A stretch of 12,814 nt of DNA from JBKJML01 sp046596415 (GTDB taxonomy: Bacteria; Actinomycetota; Thermoleophilia; Gaiellales; Gaiellaceae). The stretch is taken from positions 1-12,814 of the forward strand of contig JBKJML010000162.1 in assembly GCA_046596415.1 (NCBI GenBank). Reading direction: 5' to 3'. Under the pieces are notes generated by a model. The model saw nothing but the letters and a program-made list of their open reading frames with translations. It was not told the DNA's origin and did not search any database. Position 1 is the first letter of the stretch, and every line of letters starts with the position of its first letter. Shown here piece after piece: positions 1-5,783 of this stretch. The position numbers and the translations under genes were made by a program.

Positions 1-712
1 GCTCGAGGAGTTGCGGGAGGCGCTGAACCTCGAGAGCCTGCCGTTGCGGATCGAGTGCTACGACATCTCCAACATCCAGGGGGAATCGGTCGTCGGATCG
101 ATGGTGGTATTCCAGGATGCGATGCCCAAGAAGGCCCACTACCGCAAGTTCGCGGTGCGTGGTCAGGCCGGGCAGGACGACTTCGCAGCGATGGCGGAGG
201 TCGTCGCGCGCCGGTTCGCACGCCTTGCTCCTGCAGCGGCGGGTGACGAGTACGACGAAAGCTTTGCCGCGACGCCGAACCTCGTCGTGATCGACGGCGG
301 CAAGGGCCAGCTCTCGGCGGCCCTCACCGCGATGCAGGCCTACGACCTGCCGCGTGTGGCGGTGATCTCGCTCGCGAAGCGGATCGAGGAGGTGTTCGTT
401 CCGGGTCGGCCCGAGCCGATCCTGCTCGACCGGCACGGCGCGGGCCTCCAGCTGCTGCAACGGGTTCGAGACGAGGCGCACCGGTTCGCTGTCGGCTTCC
501 ACCGGCAGCGGCGCGAGACGAAGGCGTTCGGCTCGATCTTCGACGAGCTCGAAGGTGTCGGCCCGGCGCGGCGGCGCGCACTGCTCAACCACTTCGGCTC
601 GCCCGAACGGTTCCTCGCCGCGACGCAGGAGGAGCTCGAAGGGGTGCCGGGTCTCCCTGCGAAGACCGCGCGCCGGATCTACGCTCAACTCCACAAGACC
701 GGAGGTGCCTGA
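1..712 (+). CDS. uvrC: UvrABC excinuclease subunit C, C-terminal part (5' truncated by window)
   Basis: Only the last ~236 codons are present; the reading frame is open to the left edge (first full codon at base 2). UvrC makes the incisions on both sides of a DNA lesion in nucleotide excision repair, acting with UvrA and UvrB in the cytoplasm. Visible here is the RNase H-like nuclease domain that makes the 5' cut. It has the ECYDISN segment, GQDDFAAM, VIDGGKGQL and RDEAHRF, which carry the acidic and histidine residues corresponding to the D-D-D-H active site of characterised UvrC proteins. The last ~60 residues (DELEGVGPARRRALL, then LEGVPGLPAKTARRIY) form the tandem helix-hairpin-helix DNA-binding module. 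The N-terminal GIY-YIG nuclease and UVR domains lie outside the window. The stop TGA is at 710-712, and the ribosome site of the next gene lies inside this coding end, so the two are probably co-transcribed. Nothing suggests the part seen is degraded. Confidence 0.97.
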   Translation, partial: LEELREALNLESLPLRIECYDISNIQGESVVGSMVVFQDAMPKKAHYRKFAVRGQAGQDDFAAMAEVVARRFARLAPAAAGDEYDESFAATPNLVVIDGGKGQLSAALTAMQAYDLPRVAVISLAKRIEEVFVPGRPEPILLDRHGAGLQLLQRVRDEAHRFAVGFHRQRRETKAFGSIFDELEGVGPARRRALLNHFGSPERFLAATQEELEGVPGLPAKTARRIYAQLHKTGGA

Positions 713-715
713 CCC

Positions 716-1444
716 GTGAGATCGATTCCCCTGTTCGCGCTCGTCCTGCTCGCGCTCGTGGCCGGCGGCTGCGGCTCGTCGGGCAACGACACGGTCGGCA
801 CGACCGCGCTGCCGCAGGGGCCCGAGATCCCGGCCGAGCCCGAGGCCGGCAAGGTGCTCGAGGAGTTCGTCCGCGCCGCCGGCCGCCAGGACTCACCGGC
901 GATGTGGAAGCTCCTCTCGCCGTTCTCGAAGGCCCAATACGGCCCCACCGACGGCCAGTTCGCGGTCGGTGCCGGCAAGGAGTTCGGCGCCACGATGGGC
1001 GAGTTCGTGCGCAGCGGCGAATGGAAGCTCGTTGTCGCGGCACGCCCGTCGAAGGACTGGGCGGTCGCCGCGATCTCCGGCTACATCGTGACGAAGGGGA
1101 AGCAGAGCCACGGCGCCTACGCGACGCCGCTGCGCCAGATCGACGGCAAGTGGTACCTCGAACCGACAGGGACAGTGACGTTCACCCCCGCGACGCCCGA
1201 CCCCGACCTGCTGTCGAAGGACTTGACACCCTCGATCGGCAGCGAGCTCTCCGCGAACGAGCCGATCCTCGAGTCGGCGATGTGGGTCGACGACACGACG
1301 CTCGTCCCTCAACTGGCGGCAGACGAGCTCTTCATCGCCGGCGACGTCGTCGAGCCGATCGAAAAGGGCTGGCATACGGCGGTCACGTTCGCCGACACCC
1401 AGTCGAGCGCCGGCGCGAACGCCTTCACCTTCCGGACCGGTTAG
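716..1444 (+). CDS. putative lipoprotein, NTF2-like plus Ig-like domains (hypothetical)
   Basis: A 242-residue exported protein with no gene name I recognise. The GTG start at 716 is supported by GGAGG at 701-705, inside the end of uvrC. Residues 1-18 are a signal peptide (MR, then a long Leu/Ala/Val core) leading to Cys19 in LVAGGC, so a lipid-anchored protein on the outer membrane face is likely. The -3 residue of the lipobox is Ala rather than the common Leu. After a short Gly/Pro/Glu-rich linker, residues ~45-155 look like a cone-shaped NTF2-like fold (FVRAAGRQDSPAMWKLLSP near its start, DGKWYLEP at the end). Residues ~170-242 look like a small beta-sandwich ending in GWHTAVTFADTQSSAGANAF. 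Domain names are my inference from pattern. It may share the uvrC transcript, though no repair role is implied. Its TAG stop overlaps the stop of the convergent gene. Confidence 0.75.
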   Translation: MRSIPLFALVLLALVAGGCGSSGNDTVGTTALPQGPEIPAEPEAGKVLEEFVRAAGRQDSPAMWKLLSPFSKAQYGPTDGQFAVGAGKEFGATMGEFVRSGEWKLVVAARPSKDWAVAAISGYIVTKGKQSHGAYATPLRQIDGKWYLEPTGTVTFTPATPDPDLLSKDLTPSIGSELSANEPILESAMWVDDTTLVPQLAADELFIAGDVVEPIEKGWHTAVTFADTQSSAGANAFTFRTG

Positions 1445-2394
1445 GCCCCCGGCTGACCTGACGCGGCGTCCGGCCCGCTGTCGCCGATCGCGCGGCGGAA
1501 GCGGAAGGTGCGCAGCGTCAGCCCGATCGCCGAGAAGCCGACGACGACGTTCACCGCAACGAGCGTCACCTTCATGCCGACGCTGAACGCGATCAACTTC
1601 GTGCCGGAAACCGCTCCGCGGAACGCGTAGACGATGAACGCCTGCTCCGTGCCGATCCCGGCGGGGCTGATCGGCACGAGTGTCGCCAGGCTCTGCGTCA
1701 CCTGCACAAGGAACACGTTGCGCGCCGATTGGTTGACGCCGAAGGCGCCGAGGAAGAACCAGATCGCCGTGAACCGGAGCGCCCAGTCGCCCGCCTGCCA
1801 GAACGCGACCGAGCGGAGATAGCGGCGCCGGTCGCGCAGGACGACGAGCCCCTGGGCGACGTGGGCGCGGAACTCCTCGACGCGACGACGCGCCCAGAGG
1901 ATCGTCACGAGGAGCAGCACGAGGAGCGCCGCGCCGATCGCCGCCGAGACGCGGCCGTGGTCGAGGAACCACCGGAAGTCGAAGTTCGGCAGCCTGTGCA
2001 GCGCGCCGAAGCTCGGGAGCAACCCCTGCGTGAGCGCCCAGGCGAAGAGCAGTCCTGCGATCACCATGTCGAAGATCGAGAGCACGAGGAGCGTCGCCGC
2101 GAGAGCCGGGTACGTCGACCCGGGGACGGCCCGGTGCGCGAGATACAGCCGGACCACGTCACCGCCGCGCGCCGGGATGATCGCGTTGACTCCGACCCCG
2201 CCCGCGTACGCGCCGAAGATGCGGTACCAGCGCACCCGTTCCTCCGGATAGGCGGCGGCGATCGCGTTCCGCCAGGCGCGGCTCGTGCAGCACATCTTGA
2301 CGAGATGGGCGGCGACCGCGAAACCGAGCAGGCGGAAGTCGACCGCCGCCAGGTGGTCGAAGAAGACGCCGATGGCGTCAAGGACGCCGCGCAC
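1441..2394 (-). CDS. LPG_synthase_TM / UPF0104 family integral membrane protein
   Basis: A 317-residue polytopic membrane protein with about six to eight hydrophobic segments (around residues 20-38, 62-76, 97-121, 149-168, 200-220, 226-243, 251-290). It carries the family signatures NAIIPARGGDVVRLYL (residues 70-85) and PISPAGIGTEQAF (241-253). This superfamily includes the flippase half of MprF, which moves aminoacylated phosphatidylglycerol, and many free-standing relatives of unknown substrate. No synthetase domain is fused here, so lipid or glycolipid translocation is only a family-level guess. The GTG start at 2394-2392 lies 9 nt after the pruA stop with no clear ribosome site, which suggests translational coupling to pruA; a slightly later start is possible. 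The TAA stop at 1443-1441 overlaps the convergent TAG of the lipoprotein gene. Confidence 0.85.
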   Translation of the reverse strand: MRGVLDAIGVFFDHLAAVDFRLLGFAVAAHLVKMCCTSRAWRNAIAAAYPEERVRWYRIFGAYAGGVGVNAIIPARGGDVVRLYLAHRAVPGSTYPALAATLLVLSIFDMVIAGLLFAWALTQGLLPSFGALHRLPNFDFRWFLDHGRVSAAIGAALLVLLLVTILWARRRVEEFRAHVAQGLVVLRDRRRYLRSVAFWQAGDWALRFTAIWFFLGAFGVNQSARNVFLVQVTQSLATLVPISPAGIGTEQAFIVYAFRGAVSGTKLIAFSVGMKVTLVAVNVVVGFSAIGLTLRTFRFRRAIGDSGPDAASGQPGA

Positions 2395-2403
2395 GTGGGC
2401 TGA

Positions 2404-4071
2404 CTAGCGGTCGGCGTCCGGCGCGGAGGCGCCGTCGCCGTCGGGATCCAGGAACGGGTACCGGTAGTCGGTCGGTGGCACGAACGTCTCCTTGACCGTG
2501 CGCGGGCTGACCCAGCGGATCAAGTTCCACATCGAGCCGGCCTTGTCGTTCGTGCCGGAGGCCCGCGCGCCGCCGAACGGCTGCTGGCCGACGACGGCCC
2601 CGGTCGGCTTGTCGTTGACGTAGAAGTTCCCTGCCGCGTAGCGCAGGCGGCTGCTCGCGGTCGCGATCGCGTCGCGCTCGCGGGCGAAGACGGCGCCGGT
2701 GAGGCCGTAGGGAGCTCCGCCGTCGACGAGGTCGAGCGCGTCCTCGTATTGCCCCTCCGGGTAGATGTAGGCGGTGACGACCGGGCCGAAGAGCTCGTCG
2801 TGCATCGTGCGGAAGTTCGGATCGCGCGTCTCGATCACGGTCGGCCGGACGAAGAAGCCTTCGCTGTCGTCGTAGTCGCCCCCGACGACGATCTCCGCGT
2901 CGGCCGAGGCCTTCGCCTCCTCGATTGCGTCGCGCTGCGTGGCGAATGAGCCGGCGTCGATCACCGCGCCCATGTAGTTCGTGAAGTCGGCGACATCGCC
3001 GACCGTGATCCTCTCGACCTCCGAGACGAGCCGCTCGCGCAGCTCCGGCCAGAGGTTCGACGGGATGTAGAGGCGCGACGAAGCGGAGCATTTCTGGCCC
3101 TGGTACTCGAACGAGCCGCGCACGATCGCCGCCGCGAGCGAGTCGACGTCGGCGGAAGGGTGGGCGACGATGAAGTTCTTGCCGCCCGTCTCGCCGACGA
3201 TCCGCGGGTAGTTGCGGTAGCGGTCGATCGAGCCCCCGATCGTCTTCCACATCGAGTGGAAGACGGCGGTGGAACCGGTGAAGTGGACTCCGGCGAGATG
3301 CTCGCTCGCGAGTGCTGCAGCGCCGATCTCGGCGCCGGAGCCGTAGACGAGGTTGATGACGCCGTCTGGCAGCCCAGCGGCCTGGAAGAGCCGCATCAGA
3401 TAGTAGGCGGAGACGGTTGCGGTCGAAGCGGGCTTCCAGACGACCGTGTTCCCCATCAATGCGGCGCTCGCCGGCAGGTTGCCGCCGATCGCGGTGAAGT
3501 TGAACGGCGTGACGGCGAACACGAAGCCCTCGAGTGGCCGGTACTCAAGCCGGTTCCAGACGCCGGGCGAGGAGACGGGCTGCTCTTCGTAGATCCGGAG
3601 CATGAAGTCGACGTTGAAGCGGAGGAAGTCGATCAGCTCGCAGGAGGCGTCGATCTCCGCCTGGTGCGCGGTCTTCGACTGGCCGAGCATCGTCGCGGCG
3701 TTCAGCGTCGTGCGCCAGGGGCCGGCGAGTAGCTCGGCGGCGCGCAGGAACACCGCGGCGCGCTCCTCCCACGGGGTGCGCGACCAGTCGTGGGCGGCCG
3801 CCGCCGCGGCGGAGATCGCCCGGTCGACGTGGCTCGCATCGCCCCTGGTCACGTCGGCGAGGACCTGCGCGTGCCGATGTGGCATCACGGCCTGGAAGGT
3901 CGTGCCGGTCTCGACGTCTTGTCCACCGATCACGAGTGGAATCGAGAGGCGCTCTCCTTCCAGCTGCCGTACGCGCTCCTGGAGCGCCGCGCGCTCGGGC
4001 GAGCCAGGCGCGTAGCCGAGCACGGGCTCGTTGGTCGGAGCGGGGGGACGGAAGCTGCCGGGCGCGGTCAC
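2404..4071 (-). CDS. pruA: L-glutamate gamma-semialdehyde (1-pyrroline-5-carboxylate) dehydrogenase
   Basis: A 555-residue NAD-dependent aldehyde dehydrogenase. It oxidises glutamate-5-semialdehyde, in equilibrium with pyrroline-5-carboxylate, to glutamate, the second step of proline breakdown. The catalytic set is complete: Asn191 in TPFNFTA, the general base Glu294 in GETGGKN, and the nucleophile Cys328 in GQKCSASSR. FTGST (264-268) and DELFGPV in the C-terminal third also fit. Length and the N-terminal opening (NEPVLGYAPGSPERAAL) match the stand-alone ~540-residue type related to mitochondrial ALDH4A1, rather than bifunctional PutA. No proline dehydrogenase gene lies in this window, so the first step must be encoded elsewhere. 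The GTG start at 4071-4069 sits 8 nt after a TACAAT -10 element, so the mRNA probably begins at or very near the start codon. The gene runs divergently from ogt and is followed by the membrane-protein gene, 9 nt downstream. Confidence 0.95.
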   Translation of the reverse strand: MTAPGSFRPPAPTNEPVLGYAPGSPERAALQERVRQLEGERLSIPLVIGGQDVETGTTFQAVMPHRHAQVLADVTRGDASHVDRAISAAAAAAHDWSRTPWEERAAVFLRAAELLAGPWRTTLNAATMLGQSKTAHQAEIDASCELIDFLRFNVDFMLRIYEEQPVSSPGVWNRLEYRPLEGFVFAVTPFNFTAIGGNLPASAALMGNTVVWKPASTATVSAYYLMRLFQAAGLPDGVINLVYGSGAEIGAAALASEHLAGVHFTGSTAVFHSMWKTIGGSIDRYRNYPRIVGETGGKNFIVAHPSADVDSLAAAIVRGSFEYQGQKCSASSRLYIPSNLWPELRERLVSEVERITVGDVADFTNYMGAVIDAGSFATQRDAIEEAKASADAEIVVGGDYDDSEGFFVRPTVIETRDPNFRTMHDELFGPVVTAYIYPEGQYEDALDLVDGGAPYGLTGAVFARERDAIATASSRLRYAAGNFYVNDKPTGAVVGQQPFGGARASGTNDKAGSMWNLIRWVSPRTVKETFVPPTDYRYPFLDPDGDGASAPDADR

Positions 4072-4072
4072 T

Positions 4073-4096
4073 GCCGTCGATTGTAGATTCGACGGC
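4073..4096. promoter_or_regulatory. bidirectional pruA / ogt-whiA promoter within a perfect inverted repeat
   Basis: The whole space between two divergent GTG starts is 25 bp. It contains GCCGTCGA (4073-4080), an 8-bp spacer TTGTAGAT, and the exact reverse complement TCGACGGC (4089-4096). On the plus strand TAGATT (4084-4089) is a TANNNT -10 element ending 7 nt before the ogt GTG. On the minus strand TACAAT (4085-4080) is a stronger -10 element ending 8 nt before the pruA GTG. The two hexamers overlap by the shared TA. No convincing -35 box is seen on either side; any -35 region would fall inside the opposite coding sequence. The sequence and symmetry are seen directly. Promoter function and leaderless transcripts are inference. 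Confidence 0.65.
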
Positions 4097-4558
4097 GTGC
4101 GCGTGACGCGACAGGCCTACGAGGTCGAGGAGTGGGGGGTCGGCGAGCTGTGGTGCGCCGACGGCGAGGTGCTCCGGCACGAGTCGCCAGGCGCGTGGGA
4201 GCCCGAGGGCGATGACGACGAGCTCGTTGTCCGTCTCCGCTCGTACTTCTCAGGTGCGCGGGTCGCATTCCACGATGTGCAAATCGACCTCGACTGGTGT
4301 ACGCCCTTCCAGCGCTCCGTCGCCGACGTGCTGCGCGCGCTGCCGTGGGGCGAGGTCGTGAGCTACGGCGAGCTCGCGGCGCTCGCCGGTCACCCGGGCG
4401 CGCAGCGGGCGGTGGGCACCTTCTGTGCCGGCAACCCGCTCTTCCTCTTTCTGCCGTGCCACCGCGTCGTCGGCGCCGACGGGATCGGCTCGTACGGATC
4501 AAGCGGCGTCGCGTTCAAGCGTCGGCTGCTTCGGCTCGAAGGTCATGCCGCTCTCTGA
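4097..4558 (+). CDS. ogt: methylated-DNA--[protein]-cysteine S-methyltransferase
   Basis: A 153-residue suicide repair protein that transfers an alkyl group from O6-alkylguanine in DNA to its own cysteine. The acceptor Cys121 is in LPCHRV. The helix-turn-helix part carries the arginine finger in AQRAVG (Arg104), the hinge Asn113 in AGNPLF, and the C-terminal GSYGSSGVAFKRRLLRLEG. With the nucleophile cysteine intact it is a true transferase, not an alkyltransferase-like protein. The N-terminal domain (residues 1-~65) is short and Asp/Glu-rich. I chose GTG 4097, placed 7 nt after a -10 element; the in-frame GTG at 4103 is an alternative. The last 14 nt overlap whiA, so the two are almost certainly one transcript and whiA translation may be coupled to it. 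The symbol ogt follows domain type; in the absence of an Ada regulatory domain, ogt is preferred over ada. Confidence 0.93.
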   Translation: MRVTRQAYEVEEWGVGELWCADGEVLRHESPGAWEPEGDDDELVVRLRSYFSGARVAFHDVQIDLDWCTPFQRSVADVLRALPWGEVVSYGELAALAGHPGAQRAVGTFCAGNPLFLFLPCHRVVGADGIGSYGSSGVAFKRRLLRLEGHAAL

Positions 4559-5465
4559 GGAGCTGCGCCGCGAGCTCGCCGCGATCGCGCCCGCCCGCGG
4601 TTGCGACCGGCTCGCCGAGCTCTCGGCGCTCTTCCATTCGGCGGGTAGCGTCCACCTGCTCGGTCGGGGCCGGATCTCGGTCCACCTCGATCTCGGGGGC
4701 TCGGCGGTCGCCCGGCGCGCGTTCGCGCTGCTGCGCGAGCTCGGTGTGCACTCGGAGATCAGGACGTACCGCCGGCAGGCGTTCGATCGCGCCACCCGCT
4801 ACCAGCTCCACGTCGAGGGAGAGCCGCGTGCGCTGGAGTTGCTGCGCGAGGCAGGCGTGCTCGATCGGCGGCTGGCACCGATCGAGCAGCCGCCTGGCCG
4901 CGTCGTGGCTCGCGCCTGCTGCCGCGGCGCCTATCTGCGGGGCGCGTTGCTCGGTGGCGGCTCGCTTTCAGGCCCGCGGTCGCCGCACCTCGAGATCCGC
5001 ACCAGCTCCGTTGCAGGCGCCGAGTTCCTCGCCCGGCTCGCCGCCGCCGGCGGAACGAAGCTGGGAGTGCTCGATCGCGGGCGCCACGCCGTGGCCTATG
5101 CGAAAGGGGCCGACGCGATCGAGGCGCTGCTGCTTTCGGCGGGGGCGGGGGACACCGTGCTCGCGTTCGAGGAGCGCGCGGTCGTTGCCGCGTTGCGCTC
5201 CGAGGCGAACCGGCTCGCGAACGCCGATCACGCGAACCTCGTGCGAACGAGCCGCGCTGCAGGCGTGCAACTCGACGCCGTGCGCCGCCTGCGGGCTGAC
5301 GGCCGCCTCGAGCGGCTCGCCGACCCGCTGGGCGAGATCGCCGCGCTGAGGCTCCGCCATCCGGATCTCTCGCTCCGCGAGCTCGCAGCGAAATGCGACC
5401 CGCCGGCGACGAAGGCGTCGGTCCAGCGGCGCCTCGCAAAGCTCGTCGAGCTCGCAGCTGACTAA
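4545..5465 (+). CDS. whiA: DNA-binding regulator WhiA
   Basis: A 306-residue homologue of WhiA (formerly DUF199), a DNA-binding protein of Gram-positive bacteria. In Streptomyces it works with WhiB to start sporulation septation; in firmicutes it affects division and chromosome segregation. Residues ~1-85 form the first LAGLIDADG-like half (ELSALFHSAGSVHLLG, ISVHLDLG), and residues ~120-200 the second (RACCRGAYLRGALLGGGSL). A linker with EANRLANADHANLVRT (220-235) follows, then a C-terminal helix-turn-helix at ~262-303 (LSLRELAAKCDPPATKASVQRRL). The ATG at 4545 gives the family's usual opening. It overlaps ogt by 14 nt and has no well-spaced ribosome site (GAAGG at 4538-4542 is only 2 nt away), pointing to translational coupling. 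In many genomes whiA follows rapZ and yvcK; here it follows ogt. Placement ahead of gap-pgk-tpiA is conserved, though an M32 gene and a long gap intervene. Confidence 0.95.
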   Translation: MPLSEELRRELAAIAPARGCDRLAELSALFHSAGSVHLLGRGRISVHLDLGGSAVARRAFALLRELGVHSEIRTYRRQAFDRATRYQLHVEGEPRALELLREAGVLDRRLAPIEQPPGRVVARACCRGAYLRGALLGGGSLSGPRSPHLEIRTSSVAGAEFLARLAAAGGTKLGVLDRGRHAVAYAKGADAIEALLLSAGAGDTVLAFEERAVVAALRSEANRLANADHANLVRTSRAAGVQLDAVRRLRADGRLERLADPLGEIAALRLRHPDLSLRELAAKCDPPATKASVQRRLAKLVELAAD

Positions 5466-5493
5466 GAGCCTCTAAGAAATCTTGATCGAGAAC

Positions 5494-5640
5494 GGCCTTT
5501 CGCCTCAGGCGGCCGGTGGTGAAAGGTGGGCCGGAGGGGAGGCTCCGAGGACGACCCTCCCCTCCGCGAGCCGCGCTCACTAGCTGACGACGGACGGGGT
5601 CTGAATCCGTCGTCGGAAGAACACGGAACCCACCGCGAAA
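5494..5640 (+). ncRNA. candidate structured RNA after whiA (multi-branched fold)
   Basis: No gene fits here, but several exact pairings nest consistently. A closing helix pairs GGTGGG (5525-5530) with CCCACC (5629-5634). Inside it are a perfect 11-bp hairpin (5532-5542 with 5556-5566, arm CGGAGGGGAGG, 13-nt loop), a 4-bp mini-hairpin GAGC/GCTC (5568-5571 with 5575-5578), and a 9-bp hairpin GACGACGGA/TCCGTCGTC (5586-5594 with 5606-5614) extendable by one G-T and one C-G pair. Just upstream, CGCC-TCA-GGCG (5501-5511) forms a hairpin, and CCTTTC (5496-5501) can pair with GAAAGG (5521-5526); these two options compete with each other or with the closing helix at their ends. I recognise no riboswitch, tmRNA, RNase P, SRP or 6S signature. 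It could be a small RNA, the 3' end of the whiA mRNA, or a leader for the M32 gene. Strand is assumed to be plus; the main stems would also fold on the minus strand. Confidence 0.45.
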
Positions 5641-5660
5641 AAGAGTACGACATTCCGCGA

Positions 5661-5684
5661 TTGAATTCGGTACCTGAATTTCAA
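5661..5684. repeat. AT-rich imperfect palindrome centred on GGTACC
   Basis: TTGAATTC and TGAATTTCAA flank the self-complementary GGTACC (5669-5674). The two arms match apart from two single-base gaps. It lies in a tract (5641-5720) with only 33 G or C in 80 bases by hand count, far below the surrounding sequence. A related CCTGAA(G)TT element recurs at 5692-5700. It may be an operator, a hairpin, or part of a promoter. I could not find a well-spaced -35/-10 pair for the M32 gene in this tract. Confidence 0.3.
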
Positions 5685-5770
5685 CTCGTAACCTGAAGTT
5701 AGAAGCTGTTTTCATGGTTGGATCGAGCCCGGCAGGGCCAGTTGGGCCGCCGCGTCGCAGGCGGGCGTTG

Positions 5771-5776
5771 TAGGTT
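5771..5776 (+). promoter_or_regulatory. -10 element for the M32 carboxypeptidase gene (leaderless)
   Basis: TAGGTT fits TANNNT and ends 7 nt before GTG 5784. The surrounding TTGTAGGTTGCGACGCGTG closely matches the ogt start region TTGTAGATTCGACGGCGTG. No ribosome site precedes the GTG, which fits an mRNA starting at its first codon. No good -35 box is seen. Confidence 0.5.
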
Positions 5777-5783
5777 GCGACGC

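Noticed and set aside
893..1972. Long open frame on the minus strand (359 codons) across the lipoprotein and membrane-protein genes
   Set aside because: The translation is Arg/Gly/Pro-rich and low in complexity, typical of an off-frame reading of high-GC coding DNA. Both overlapped genes have family signatures or export signals.
1729..2403. Open frame of 224 codons on the plus strand, highly charged (Glu/Arg)
   Set aside because: It lies entirely antisense to the membrane-protein gene with its clear family motifs; the charge bias is the expected complement of hydrophobic codons.
5151..5155. GACAC motif (bound by WhiA/WhiB in Streptomyces) inside whiA
   Set aside because: A 5-base match is expected by chance in GC-rich DNA, and none lies in a plausible promoter region here.
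5532..5566. The 11-bp GC-rich hairpin as an intrinsic terminator of whiA
   Set aside because: No T-run follows on either strand; it sits inside a larger nested fold. A factor-dependent role cannot be excluded.
5596..5609. tRNA T-loop-like sequence (GGGGTCTGAATCC)
   Set aside because: The flanking bases pair as a 9-bp hairpin instead, and no acceptor, D or anticodon arm of tRNA size can be built around it.
5462..5653. Possible 63-codon gene on the minus strand in the whiA-M32 gap
   Set aside because: The product is Arg/Ser/Pro-rich with no recognisable domain, and it covers the region whose sequence is better explained by paired stems.
5663..5674. GAATTCGGTACC, adjacent EcoRI and KpnI sites resembling a cloning linker
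   Set aside because: Neither side continues into known vector sequence, and the 12 bases are part of a larger natural near-palindrome.
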